From Linum tenue (lineage: Eukaryota > Streptophyta > Magnoliopsida > Malpighiales > Linaceae): DNA of 64,000 nt. The position numbers and the translations under genes were made by a program. The DNA lies in assembly GCA_946122785.1 (NCBI GenBank), contig CAMGYJ010000005.1:90142547-90206546 (forward strand), given 5' to 3'. Under the pieces are notes generated by a model. That model worked only from the letters and a program-made list of their open reading frames with translations, was not told the DNA's origin and made no database searches. Below, piece by piece: positions 1-11,646 of this stretch. Every line of letters begins with the position of its first letter. Within the stretch, counting starts at the first letter, position 1.

Positions 1-1326
1 TCGGACGACAACCGCAACGGTATTGGACAACAACTGAAGGGAGGGAGAATTCGATTTCACCTCTCTTCTCCCTCTTCCCCCTCTTCTGAGCAGAACGAAA
101 AGTCTGTGTGTGACAAGTGATGGAACACTGGGATGGAAGGCTGCCCACCGTCGATATCGAGTAATGCCCACAACATGTAAGATCAAACTCATTTTATAAA
201 TTGATGAATCATTCATTTGCATTTCTAGGTTTTCAAATCAGGGCGGTTCCTTTTGTCTTTCTGGGTTTATAAATGTGCTTCTTGACCTCTGAGTATGATT
301 CTCTTATCGGCAATTGGCATTCTCTTTTGTCTTCTTTGACCCTGTGAGTCATTTTGCTTCTAGCCTGCGGTAGGCAACTTCTCCCCTTCTGTGAAATTTC
401 TCTTCTCTAGACTTAGAGGTCTCTGGATGCTCAAGGATTACAATTAGAGAAAAACTCATATTCCATAAAATTGTCGAGGCCATGCTTCATTCTATGTTTG
501 AGATATTGTGATGGTGGCGAGGCCATGCTCCTATTCCATAAACTTGGGTATGTAATTATATAAGCTTCATGTTATTTTTGGCTTTATTAAATCTTGCTTT
601 CACATATTGTTTTTGGTTGTTTTCCAATGCTGTATATGCATCATTGATATTGTGATGAAGCTTCTATTAATATGCTAAGGATATCGGTATGATGCTGCAA
701 TTGCAATTGCAAGTGTTTGATGATGATTTGAAGGATACTTTCAGTCATTACTACTGTTAGTAGGTGTCTAGATGCTATCATAGAGATCATGTCAATATGT
801 TTGGGTTAATTAGTCTCGCCTGAGTTTCAGATAGCTTCCCCTTAATAGACGGATTTCAATAGGTTTTGCTGGATGGAAGTTCATTTTATTTATTATAATT
901 TATGCTAGGATAAAAGTAAGAAGATTTGATTGTGACATTCAACTTTTGTAACATTTGCTATTGATTTTGCAGGTCCATAAAAGAAGAAGAGTTCACACTG
1001 ACTATAACATCCAAGCAATGGAACTTCAACCAATTTCCCTTTAACGTGTTGTAAGTCTCTCTCAATCCCTATTAGTATATGAATTGATTAACATTGAGTA
1101 AGGCCACTGTTGTGGATTTCATCCCGCTGCATTAGAAATATCTCCTCACCATGAAACTCTTCCTCTCCCATCGCCTATGCACAAAGAAGATGAAGAAGAA
1201 GAACGAGGAGAAGAAGAGGAAGAAGGAAAATGCTTCTAGATTGATCGTTCTTTCTCCACCTTAGTTATGCTCTTCTCCAAAACCAGCTCCGATTCTGTCT
1301 CTCTCTCTCTTGGTGATCACCATCCA

Positions 1327-1781
1327 CAACACCACTCTGGCACCGAGGCGACGAGCTTGCCTAGGGAAGAAGGGTTGTCCACCGGTTGATTGACTGGACC
1401 GTGGGTTTCTAGACTCTGGTAGTTTTTATTCTTTGGTTCTTCTTCGGTTTAAGTTTTCACGACTGTAGTGTTTCATTTTTCACCTCTCGCCCTGGATTCG
1501 ATAATCGCAACACCACGTTGGCGGTGAAGTGAAGAGCTTGCCTAGGGAAGAAGGGTTTTCCACCGGTTGATTGACTGGAAACTGGATAGTGAGTTTCTAC
1601 CCTATGTTTGTATTTATTCTTTGGTTCTTTTATGGGTTTAGTTTATGAATGTTTCGTTTTTCATGATGAAAGTGTTTAGTTTTTCATATCTCTCCATGGT
1701 TTCACAGCTGCAACACCATGCCGACAATGAAGCGATGCATTTGCATAGCTACGAAGGATTGTCAGCTGCTGATTGATTAGA
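1327..1781. repeat. three diverged copies of a ~180-200 bp unit
   Basis: Three stretches start at 1327, 1508 and 1711. Each opens with CAACACCA, continues through a purine-rich segment (copies 1 and 2 share GCTTGCCTAGGGAAGAAGGG) and reaches TTGATTGA(C/T)T(G/A)GA. Spacing is 181 and 203 bp. Copies 1 and 2 are close; copy 3 is much more diverged. The unit does not encode anything I recognise. Confidence 0.75.
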
Positions 1782-2920
1782 ATATCTGTATGCTTCTGTT
1801 TCTTTCATGGTGTTATTTTGTTTCAGTTTCCCTCCAATTTCACTCTTGGTACAGTTGCCCTTCAGTTCACAGGTTGGTCCTCTTCTTGCTCTTCTATTAT
1901 GATTAGTTTGAGATTTGGAGTACAGAATTGTGTTCCAATAGTAGATTTTTTTTTATTTTGCATGCTCTGAACTCAATAGAGTCATGATTTGTGAAGTATA
2001 TATCTTTTAAGAGCATTGAGACAACTACCAAGGTCGTGTAACTAAGACTAAAGTATGTCGTTATACATGTGGGAATAGTTTTATTGCCCTTGCAAAATTG
2101 CAGGACTCAGAACTGATGTAAACTAAGTTATGAGCTCTCTAAACCTCACTTACCACAAGTAATCCATGTTAGAACAGGCTGCCTCTTGATTCCTTGACCA
2201 CCTCCACTCCCATTTCTACCTTCTGGTATTTTCTGCATATTTAGTATGAACCCATATTGGGCTACCACTTTGGATGATCGACAATCTTCATGAATGCAGA
2301 AAGATTAATAATCATTGGTAACACTGTATATCCATCTTAGTTTGAGCCAGCAGGAGGTGGAATTAGTTGGCTTCCAAACTAACAAAGGTGATAGTGTTTA
2401 GTTTCTTGGGGGTTTGAATTCATTTTTCAATATTCTTCAACTGGTTACTTAATTTAAAAGCAACAAAGTTCCATGCTAAGTTACTCTCTTTATTGGATCT
2501 TTCAGTTGTGTATAATTCTTGGTGTCCTGATATGGTATTGGCGATATGAGCAGGTGAGGTTTGGAACTGATAACCAGATCATTGGCAGCAGTTGGTTGTG
2601 AGATGGCATGTGTGAAATGGAATAATGGCTACTAGCTATATTTGAACCTCAAGATAAAACTTTTATAGCCACTTTTCAAGCTTTTTTTTGGTTTCCAATG
2701 TCAGCAAGTCAATTAAATTGAAAAGCAATGATGGGAGGGAGTACTTAATGATATGATTTTACAAGTATTGCTCATTTTGTACACTCAATCTTACTGTGTT
2801 TCATGGCTTTCTTGCGTAACTTTTTGTTTCTAAATTGCCTCTTTTTGGGGTTATAACTTGCAGTTTAGACCATGTAATCATCGACAACTATTGATATAAT
2901 CTATGACCTTCGGATGAAAG

Positions 2921-2970
2921 GTTTGAGTTTGCATTTTCCTTTGTCACGGTTTGAGTTTGCATTTTCCTTC
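2921..2970. repeat. short tandem duplication
   Basis: A segment reading GGTTTGAGTTTGCATTTTCC occurs twice, separated only by a few bases. It looks like a local slippage duplication with no coding relevance. Confidence 0.7.
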
Positions 2971-5770
2971 TGTCATTAGTTCTTATTAATAATTTGTTGA
3001 GTGCTTATGCTACTGTACGGTCTCTTTGAAGATTATTTTTCTTTTCTTTACTTTTTGCCCCCTTTAGTAGTTTGGACCAAGAAATCATGTGATCATTGAT
3101 TTTTTCTTAAGATCACTAGGTTCCACCGGTTTAGTCCGCTAATCAAGCATTTAACCTTCGTTTAATTCCTAATTGAGGTATTACCTCAATTTATACCAAA
3201 TCCTCTATTGCTTCTTTTTTCTCTTATGGCTCAATTCTCTTATTTCCAGTTGTGATGTTTGTCGCAACAACTGATATAGTGGTCCGTCTACAACACCATG
3301 CTACTTAAGCTCTATTGCTGCACAACAACACAAGCCCACACTTCTAAAAAAAGAGTTTATGTCACATTCTTTGTCACAGAACATTAATCTTACTTACTGT
3401 ATACTGACTTTGGGAAAAAGAAACTCATGAGATTTTAACAATGTCAGTTTTGAATTGTTATGGCTCTTTTATTTTGAAAATATTACACAATTTAAGTTTT
3501 ATTTAATTAGACAGAGGAAGTACCATTGTTGATTTGGGTTATTTCACTTTCTAAGATTGTCCGTGTAATCAAAAGTAAATTTGGGTTTGTACACAACTAT
3601 TGACTACGTAGATTATAGTATTTGTTGTAGTTTTTTTAATTAACTGCTAGAAATTTCTTAGGTCTTTGATACTTTCATATTTATATTTTATTACTTTAAT
3701 TTGGGGTCAATAACTAATGTATTTGAAGTTATAATATGTTAGAAACATATATCAAGCTAACGAGATCAAATGTTATGAATAAATACCTTTTGAACCGTTT
3801 ATATTTTGTGGTAACGCGAAAGTCTCTTCTAAAATATGAAAATTGTAAGGACACTCATTACCAGTAACAAGAAGAACAAGTAACATAATATTACTTTCCA
3901 ATCAAGCAAAAACTATACAAAAAATCACATTGCATTTAATACATAAATAAATTGATAAATCTAAATAATACAAAATAAAAACGAATTTCTATCGACCAAC
4001 TGGTCGAATAAAATATCATTATAAATTAACCAATGTAAATGATAAAACGAAACTCATTCGACCAAGGAGTATATTAATGTGATTTAGAAGTGCTTAATAA
4101 TGTTTGACTGTGTTGATAGTTTGTTGAGAGTTACAAGTCACCACAATTGATCTCGACCTGTGTGGGTTCGAGATGGTTTGGATTAGAGGGAGTAGGTGAA
4201 TGGTTTGGTGTTTGGTAATGGATGATGAAAATTAAGAAGGGAAAATATAAAAAAAGATATAAGGAAAATCGGAAGAGAGCGAAAGAGGGGTTTGAAGCGT
4301 ATGAGGTCAGCGGGCTCTTAAGAAATCATTTTAAGTTGATTGTTTCGAGAAAATATGTATTAATTTATGCCCTCTCTAGAGATGGTGCTACTATTTGTAC
4401 TAGGAAAATCAGTTTAAACATCATTAATGTTATGTCCGAGCATATTGGGTGTACGGGCGCGCTCTAAGCGCTTTGATTTAGGAATTATCTGCTTATGGCA
4501 CTTTGTTTGTCCTTTTAAGTGGTCCCAATGTTCATTATTACTTAATATGTCTAAGCATCAGTCTGACGAGCCAGACTGACGTGTGGCCCCGCGGTTCAGT
4601 AGCTACTTCTCTCTGGTGTGGACATATGTATCATTAGCATTAACTAACGAGCCAGACACAGTTAATGAGAGTGTTAAAGTTAGCAAGACTACCCCTAAAT
4701 TGAGCGCGCCCTTCCCGGATCTAAGTGCATGTTGGGTCTTATTTGACTGGTTAGGGTTAGGAGTGAGCAATTAGGATTTTTGCGAACTTGGTTTATTAAA
4801 GTACTGATCTGTTCATACTTTTGCTAATTGGGTCTAACAAGAAGTAAACTTATTATTTATGCTATTATCAATGTTTTAGAAACTCTATCGTATTGTTCGA
4901 TCGGACTGGAAATACCAGATACTTTACCCAAACTGGTAGGTGATTTTAGCAGTAGGAAATGTTTGAACTACGATTAAACCAAGATGTTAGTACAAAATAC
5001 CCTACCATAGATTTTTTCGCATAACGTCATGTACGATTTCACAATCTTTGGATATTAGTGGTTGTTGGTTGAATTTTAGTATTTCATTATGTAGCCAAAT
5101 TTGAGTAATAAGTGCATTTATTGAATCTCTTTTACTTTGATGTTAGGAACGGGTAAAGACTTATTTATATAAATGTGAATAGCTATGTGAATTTTTTTTC
5201 ATCTCTATTAAATTATTTACTCATTCTCTAAAATTAAGTAATTCTTAAGCCACACAATTCGAGGGATATAGGTTGGTGCTCCTACTTTAGAGCACAAAAA
5301 TATAAACTTGGGAAAATTTGAAAAACATTCACGAATGAATAAATGAAAGCTAATGACAACGAGCGGTTGTTTCATCAGAGAGGGAGGTATACATATGGTA
5401 GGTGGGAGTAAAGACGAAAAAATGATTGACGACAATACAAGCAAGGCTTAGATTAAGACTTAGATTAGCGGACAAATTATTTGTCAATCACAAGCAATCG
5501 ATTAAGAATGTATAGAATTCAGACTCTTTACATGTGATATGAACTCAGCCGGATTAAAATCTCAGGACTAGATTGGAAGAGATAGATTCGTTGAGATTAT
5601 TGAGGTAACCACTAACTTAGAGATTGTTTGGACTGAAACAATAATTTCTTATTTATTAGGATCATGATATTTGTAGACGATACTCTTTTGGTGTTAGGGA
5701 ATGAAAAATTGATGGATTGGTCGGGTTCAAGCCATATAAAGTAGGTTTACCAACCTTTTCACAAATAAAA

Positions 5771-5832
5771 ACACGTTGTGCATTTATATATATATATATA
5801 TATATATAAAAAAAAAATAACACGTTGTGCAT
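5771..5832. repeat. TA microsatellite between 13-bp direct repeats
   Basis: A (TA)n tract followed by an A-run is flanked on both sides by the identical 13-mer ACACGTTGTGCAT (5771-5783 and 5820-5832). It lies about 160-230 bp upstream of the likely TATA box of the first aldo-keto reductase gene. The flanking duplication could be a target-site duplication around a tiny insertion or a slippage product. Confidence 0.8.
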
Positions 5833-5990
5833 GGATAGCAAATTGCGGTGCGGTGACGATGATTCTGCGCGTGTCCTATCCCCCCACCGCATATATATCA
5901 TCTTCAGGAAGTGGGAGCGTCGGTTATGGGTCCTTTTCAAGTTATTATATAGTCGGTAGGAAGTTGGGGACCACTGCCGCAAATCACGGC

Positions 5991-6000
5991 TAAATAAATA
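5991..6000 (+). promoter_or_regulatory. TATA-like element of the first AKR gene
   Basis: TAAATAAATA lies 120-129 bp before the ATG at 6120. It is followed by a C/T-rich leader with CTCACTCACACTC, which is typical of a plant transcription start region. No other TATA-like element is closer to the start codon. Confidence 0.5.
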
Positions 6001-6119
6001 GGACCTCGCGGCGCTTTCTTCTCTAGTCTCACTCACACTCAACACCGAGTCCAGCCTGCAATTCTCCCAAAGCAAAAGCAAAGCAAATCAACTGCTACTC
6101 AGCTTTCGGTGGAAGCGAA

Positions 6120-8158
6120 ATGGCGAAGGAGATCGGATTCTTCGAATTGAACACCGGAGCTAAGATGCCGTCGGTGGGCCTCGGCACTTGGCAGGCTGAA
6201 CCTGGCCTCGTCGGAGCCGCCGTCGAGGCCGCCATTAAGGTGATCTCTATTCAAATATTCAATACTACTCCGACCTCAGAGGAAAGCTATTATTTCAAAT
6301 TGTGGCTCCGATTCCTGATCAATTTTGTTTTGTTTTGATTTTCTTTCCTCTCTGTAATGCAGGTTGGCTACCGCCATATCGATTGTGCTCGAGTTTATAA
6401 CAACGAAAAGGAGGTACGACGCTACATCTCATCCTCTGATTCCGTCAAGCATTTCAAGTGTTATTTATCTTCTGGGGTAGAAGCCTTTCATGTTATTCTA
6501 TCCATTGCATTGCATTGCATTGTCGCGATTTTCTTATCTAGGGTTAGTTGTTGATCGCTGTAAATACTGTAGTCTTCGTTTGACCCCCTTACCACCGTTG
6601 ATTGCTCGGCGCTCGAGCGATTAAAAGGTGCTCTGATGTGGTGTATGCTAAATTCCCTCTACTTAGGAACTCCTCTGATGATCGATAAACCACTTTGTTT
6701 ATGTAGATTGGCGAGGTCTTCAAGAAGCTGTTTGAGGAGGGTGTGGTCAAGCGAGAGGAATTGTTTATTACCTCAAAGCTCTGGTTAATCCTCTACTTTG
6801 ATTGATCTAATTACCTGACATGTTTTTCATAAAACGAAAAATGTTATCTTACTGTGAACGAGCAACAGGTGCAACGCTCATGATCCAGAAGATGTTCCAG
6901 GAGCACTGGAAACCACTTTGGCAGAGCTTCAGCTTGATTACGTTGATCTCTACCTTGTATGTTTTGGATTCTCTTCTCATTTCGATTCTTCTTTTGCAGT
7001 TTGTACCTGCTTGGCTCGATTATGTCTTCAACTGTTTGACTGTGGATGTTTATGCAAAACCTTCAGTGGATTCATTCCCTTGCTACTATACCACTACCAT
7101 GTTTCATCCCTTGCTCAATCTGTGTTACTCACTCACTCACTCATCAGGAAATTAGAAATTCCTCTCTGCTGTAGAACAGAACTGAGCTTCAGCCATTGAA
7201 TGTTACTTTGTTGACAGTATAGACTTGTGGCTCATCTTTACTTTCCATTTCACGTTTTTATGGTTGTAACTAGTGAAGATGAATAGCATGATAAAAGACC
7301 AATGTTTTCGTTTCCTGCTGAAAGTAAGCAGGCCGGAAGATTAAATCGAACAATACTATATGTTTCACAGATTCACTGGCCAGTCAAAATGAAGAAAGGT
7401 GCCGTTGGGTTTGTATCGGAGAACCTTCTTCCACCGGATATCCCCAGCACCTGGCGAGCAATGGAAGCACTCTATGCTTCAGGCAAGGCTCGTGCTATTG
7501 GTGTCAGTAACTTCTCTGTGAAGAAGCTGGGAGATTTGTTGGAGGTGGCTCGTGTGCCTCCTGCTGTGAATCAGGTGGAGTGCCATCCAGCATGGCAGCA
7601 GCCCAAACTGCGTGCATTTTGTCAGTCCAAGAACGTTCACCTATCAGTAAGTCATCTCTGTTGATTTATTATGTAGAACGTGTTCATGAGATGCCAATTG
7701 ACATTTCACATGCATATGTGTCTTGCTTTCAGGGGTATTCACCACTGGGATCTCCTGGAACTACATGGATCAAGGGGGATGTCCTCAACAATCCAATCCT
7801 GACTGAGGTTGCAGAGAAATTGGGGAAAACTCGTGCTCAGGTGGCGCTACGTTGGGGCCTGCAAATGGGTCATAGTGTACTACCAAAGAGTACAAATGAA
7901 ACAAGGATCAAGGAGAACATTCAAGTCCACGGCTGGTCTATCCCTGACGACTTATTCGCTAAATTCTCCGAAATTGAACAGGCAAGTCTTATTTCTTTTT
8001 CTTTTGGTGTTCTCAGCAGTACACATTAATCTTCTCTTATCTTAATATGTGTGGTGATGTCTTCATTGCAGGTAAGGCTTGTGAGCGGAACTGGATTCGT
8101 GCATGAGACCTACGGCGCTTACAGGAGCATCGAGGAGTTGTGGGACGGTGAAGTCTGA
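6120..8158 (+). CDS. NADPH-dependent aldo-keto reductase, AKR4C type (copy 1)
   Basis: Predicted to be a cytosolic NADPH-dependent reductase of reactive aldehydes and ketones. Seven exons read in frame: 6120-6239, 6363-6413, 6707-6783, 6869-6956, 7371-7646, 7733-7981, 8072-8158. They encode 315 residues, the normal length for the family. The (beta/alpha)8 signatures are visible: GLGTWQA near residue 21, HIDCARVY with Asp47 and Tyr52, SKLW with Lys81, YLIHWP with His114 (complete catalytic tetrad), GVSNFS, QVECHP and the cofactor-binding LPKST. Introns 1-5 are GT-AG. Intron 6 begins GCAAGT, so it is a GC-AG intron; the residues on either side match copy 2. Exon 7 starts with GTAAGG, itself donor-like. 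Intron 4 (414 bp) is longer than in copy 2. The start is fixed by alignment to copy 2 and the family N terminus. The family assignment is firm; the physiological substrate cannot be read from sequence. Confidence 0.95.
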
Positions 8159-9263
8159 ATTGCACGTCTGGAAGTGCAAATTGGTGAATGAAGGCAATGG
8201 CGAACTTGTGTGAGCCCACCGCCCGAGGCAGTAGATGCTTCTCTAGTTTAAATTTCATTCTGTGCTTAAGAAATTGAGGTGAACTGTTGTTGGTTGATAA
8301 CTTTCGGTGGTGGCTTTAAGGACGGCATAAATTTACTGCCTTGGAAGTTGATTGATTTGTGATGATTGCAGTATTGTTTTCAATGGGAACCGTAGTCGAA
8401 TTGTTTGCAGGGTGCAATTTTTCAAATTAGAAGACAAACTCATATAGATTTCGGTTTAGCCATTGCACTCTACGGCGCGGCAACGCGTTTAGAATTCTTG
8501 AAGGTCCTTAAGTAGGAATCTGAATTTCTCTAGGGCTAATTACAACTCGGAGACTAAAAACTAGAGGGCTAAAGGCTCGAAGATATAAACTGATGCAATT
8601 TGGGAGCTATAATTTTATGTTGAGTGTTTTATACTAACTTATAGATTGCTAAATTTATGTTTTTCAATTTAAATTTTTTAGATTTGTTTATGATAATTCG
8701 ATACGAATATTTCGATAAAATTTGAGTAATTTTGAAGATATTTTTTGACAGTTGAAATAATTAGTTAATCAAATATAACCTCCATAATCAAATGCAAAGC
8801 TAGGAGCTCAAATGCAAATTTGAAATTCAAAGAGCAATCGGTATCATTATTACCAGGGCAGTTCTCATCACTACCTCCACCAATGACATTGGCACTTCCA
8901 CCATCATCATGACTAGCATGCCTAACATAGAAGTCATATTGTCGACACTTAACCATCTTCCTCTTATTTGGAGCTCACTTGCTTATGCCAATTTTCAAAC
9001 AAAGCTGCTTCTAGTTCTCTCATATTCAACTGTTACCTCTTGTTCTGGTGGGCAATTTCTCATTGTCCATCGTCCACTTCCTTCCTTCGTTCATACTTCA
9101 TCTTCTGATTTTCAAAGATAGTACTATCATTATTCAACTCATAAATCTCCTTTGCCATGGCCATATACATACATTATAAACAAAACTTTATTTTATTATA
9201 AAGATTTCAAGAAAAAAATATTAATAACATAAAAGGACTTACCACATCATCTTTGGTTTGGCA
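8159..9263. other. 3' UTR of AKR copy 1 and intergenic DNA
   Basis: The first 200 or so bases after the TGA are the likely 3' untranslated region. The rest is AT-rich with no recognisable gene. The minus strand of about 8765-9120 contains broken, charged, coiled-coil-like reading frames that may belong with the feature at 9264-9473. Confidence 0.5.
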
Positions 9264-9473
9264 CTAAATCTTTGCTCTTTGCCCTTCCTCAATCCCCTTC
9301 CATGTGCTACATGTTCGTTCTATTATTTTGAATCGTGACTTCTTCGATTGTTGCGAGAGATTAGAATGTGTAATGACAATTTTGAACGTCCCCTCAATCT
9401 GTTGCCAAAAATTTTGAAATCTTTTTTCATTGCATATGTCAGAAACATATTTCGTTGGGGGTTTATTTGTCAT
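9264..9473 (-). pseudogene. possible Myb/trihelix-like (NAM-associated) fragment
   Basis: A 69-codon minus-strand frame contains the pattern FQNFWQQIEGTF, then KKSRFKIIERTCSTWKG. This spacing resembles the FW...RTxxSLxxRW...I...KFxG pattern of the small Myb-like/NAM-associated proteins often carried by PIF/Harbinger transposons. The downstream charged minus-strand frames (to about 8765) would fit the C-terminal coiled region of such a protein but contain stops. This is a weak pattern match; random similarity is possible. Confidence 0.25.
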
Positions 9474-9543
9474 TTTCTATTTATTCGGATATTGAGTAAG
9501 GGTGGGAATTATGAGGGTTTATTCGATTAGGTTATATATATAT

Positions 9544-9949
9544 GGTGACTACTTCGGTGCACTCACAAAAATGAGTGTGTTCAATGCACCCAACTCAAAA
9601 ACTAGTCCTAAGGTGTCGGATTTTGAATTTTAATTTGTAGAAGTAGTGTAATATGATGATATAACATATGATAACAACTAATTAGCGGATTGCCCTAAGC
9701 CCTAGACCTCCAATTTTGAGTTATATCCCTAAATCCCAAATTATTAACCCTAACCCTAAATCTCTAAACTCTAAATCCTTCAAATTAAAGTAAATCTTAA
9801 TGGTTTTTGTGCAAATTCATGTGCGTTATTGTTCATCACATCATAAGTGATGATTGACATCATTTTGACATAAATCGCATGTTTAAAATGACGGTTATGA
9901 AGCGAGTGCACTGAATGCACCAAAAAAAGTGAGTGTACCGAAGACGCCA

Positions 9950-9951
<2 letters not shown>
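9544..9951. mobile_element. MITE with ~23-bp terminal inverted repeats
   Basis: The left end reads GGTGACTACTTCGGTGCACT and the right end, reverse complemented, reads GGTGGCGTCTTCGGTACACT, so the outer 20-25 bp form an imperfect inverted repeat. Both ends abut TA-rich sequence (a short TATATA on the left, a long (TA)n on the right), so the exact target duplication cannot be resolved. The 408-bp body has no coding capacity and contains several CCCTAAA-like words, which look like chance degenerate repeats rather than telomeric DNA. Confidence 0.7.

Positions 9952-9990
<39 letters not shown>
9952..9990. repeat. (TA)n microsatellite
   Basis: About 19 TA dinucleotides lie immediately to the right of the MITE. 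The element may have landed in a TA tract that then expanded. Confidence 0.9.
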
Positions 9991-9991
<1 letters not shown>

Positions 9992-10480
9992 TGTTAAGCT
10001 AGGTCAAGGACAAGCAATAACACAGAATTGTTCCCAAACTCTCTCTCTCTATCTCACCTTGGCCGAATCCTCTCCCTCTCCTCTCTACCGTCGGCGCCTT
10101 CCCTCCACGGGAACCCGACTCTGCCTTCTCTCCCACCCAATTCTCAATTCTTTCTCACCTAAATTCCCAATCCCTAATCCGTTGCAATCCCTAAATCACA
10201 CACCTAGATCCGTAGTTCTGTCAGCATATGTCTTGTTACATGATATTTTGAACCAAACTTGACATAAGGCTATGTCTTCATCTTCGGACCAATTGGCTCC
10301 TCTTTTGCTCGGGATGAAATAGTAGAAGATGAGAAAACGTTTTTTGGCTAGGTGTATAGAGAAAGTGTTCATAATGAGAAATGAGATGGTGTATGAAAAT
10401 GGGGAGTGGGACTGTTGTAGTCGTTATTCTGATTCTCGTGTTTTATCGCTGCTAGGATTTAAATTATTAAAAAAATTATC
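9991..10480. other. pyrimidine-rich stretch, no gene recognised
   Basis: A CTCTCTCT-rich segment (10035-10130) resembles a 5' leader and continues as an open frame to 10262, but the translation matches no family I know. It could be a leader-plus-exon relic at the edge of the LINE. A poly(T) run at 10481-10489 may mark the 3' poly(A) end of the minus-strand LINE that fills the next 26 kb. Confidence 0.35.
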
Positions 10481-10756
10481 TAATTTTTTTTGTCTTCAAA
10501 TAACAATGCTTAAAATTTCTACCAAAATGAGTTTCGTTGGCTATAAAGCACAACATAAACATATTAAAACACGGATAATAATTACAAGAAAAATAAAAAG
10601 CAAAAAATGCGGCACTCGCGTATACCTGGGGGTACGAGTATGCTTCATTCTGACCATTGGTTCCCTTGTCTGCTTTTGTTCCCCACTTTTTTAGCCTCCT
10701 CCTTAGCACATTTCACAATTTTGACTAACGGCAAGATGTCGTTTTAGCCTACGAAT
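10481..10756 (-). mobile_element. LINE host element, 3' end segment
   Basis: This stretch is the left continuation of the minus-strand LINE once the LTR element at 10757-14338 is removed; the shared 5-bp CGAAT marks the cut. It should contain the end of the RNase H reading frame and a 3' UTR. The T8 run at 10481 on the + strand is a candidate poly(A) tail. I could not identify a matching target duplication at the far 5' end near 36.26 kb, so the exact limit is uncertain. Confidence 0.4.
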
Positions 10757-11646
10757 TAATACACCCCTAGGGGGTGTATATTTATCAAAGTCACGCAGCA
10801 ACAATCAATCCGAAGATTGATTGAACTCAAATCAAGAACAACGCGTTCTTAATACGAAAATTTGATAAAACGGAACCAACGGACAATTCCACACCTGGGG
10901 AAAACTCGTATGGTATAAAAGGGTAGATGTTCGACCATGATTGAAGAGAATAATCAATCGATACAAAGCTCACCAATTTGGAATCCACCAAACTCAAACA
11001 AGTCGCAACTTGCACAAAACCAAAGGGTTTAATTTTCGATTAATCAAAGTCTATCTTACAATGTGAATTTGAAAGCTATTTAAAGGCAATAAAAACCTAA
11101 TACAAACCTAATGTAACTAGGAAACAATTAAGGTAAAAAAAACTCTAAAAACAGTACAAAACTCGGCCATAAACTTCTTTTCTTGACGCACAAGTAAGCT
11201 GCCAGCAAACAGTCCAAAAGCAGCTTTCGTACTAGCTTTACGTCTTTCGTTCGAGGCCTTCCCTTGGTAGATAAACATTCCTAATTTCATATTGTAGAAG
11301 CCTTTGGTCTCGAATCAGATCCATGCTCCTTGAATTGAGCTCCATAGTAGGCTTCACATTCCTAATTTCAAGTTTTGAGGTAGCAACTTTGAGGCCTTGG
11401 AAAACAACCTTAATGAGTTTGTATGGATCCAAAGAGCATACTATTGGAAAGATGGAAACTTCATATTTAAAAGAAACCCTTAACCTTGAATTTCCACCAA
11501 GCCAATTGGGAGAACCATGTCTCCAAAGTTGGTACCATGAACACGAATTTTGACTTAGCCAAATTCTGTCCTTCTTCTTCCCAACTTCGATAGTTTCTTC
11601 GCCAAGTAAATTAAACGTGTATAATTGACTATTTGGGATCATATCA
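10757..11646 (-). repeat. 3' LTR of the Ty3-type element
   Basis: An 890-bp direct repeat of 13449-14338. It retains a 12-bp and a 15-bp segment that the other LTR lacks. Minus-strand terminus TGATATGATCCC sits directly after the polypurine tract. Confidence 0.92.

Larger units (their letters stand above)
1..5990. other. intergenic DNA, no gene recognised
   Basis: No open reading frame here resembles a known family and all are short. The first 180 bases are pyrimidine-rich and could be the leader of a transcript whose coding part I cannot see. A splice-acceptor-like tract followed by a short purine-rich exon-like stretch occurs near 960-1050, so a non-coding transcript is possible but not supported. 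A diverged ~190-bp repeat lies at 1327-1780 and a short duplicated stretch of about 25 bp at 2921-2970; both are noted separately. Confidence 0.5.

Noticed and set aside
9690..9780. CCCTAAA-like words that could be interstitial telomere repeats
   Set aside because: Irregular spacing, only a few units, and located inside a MITE.
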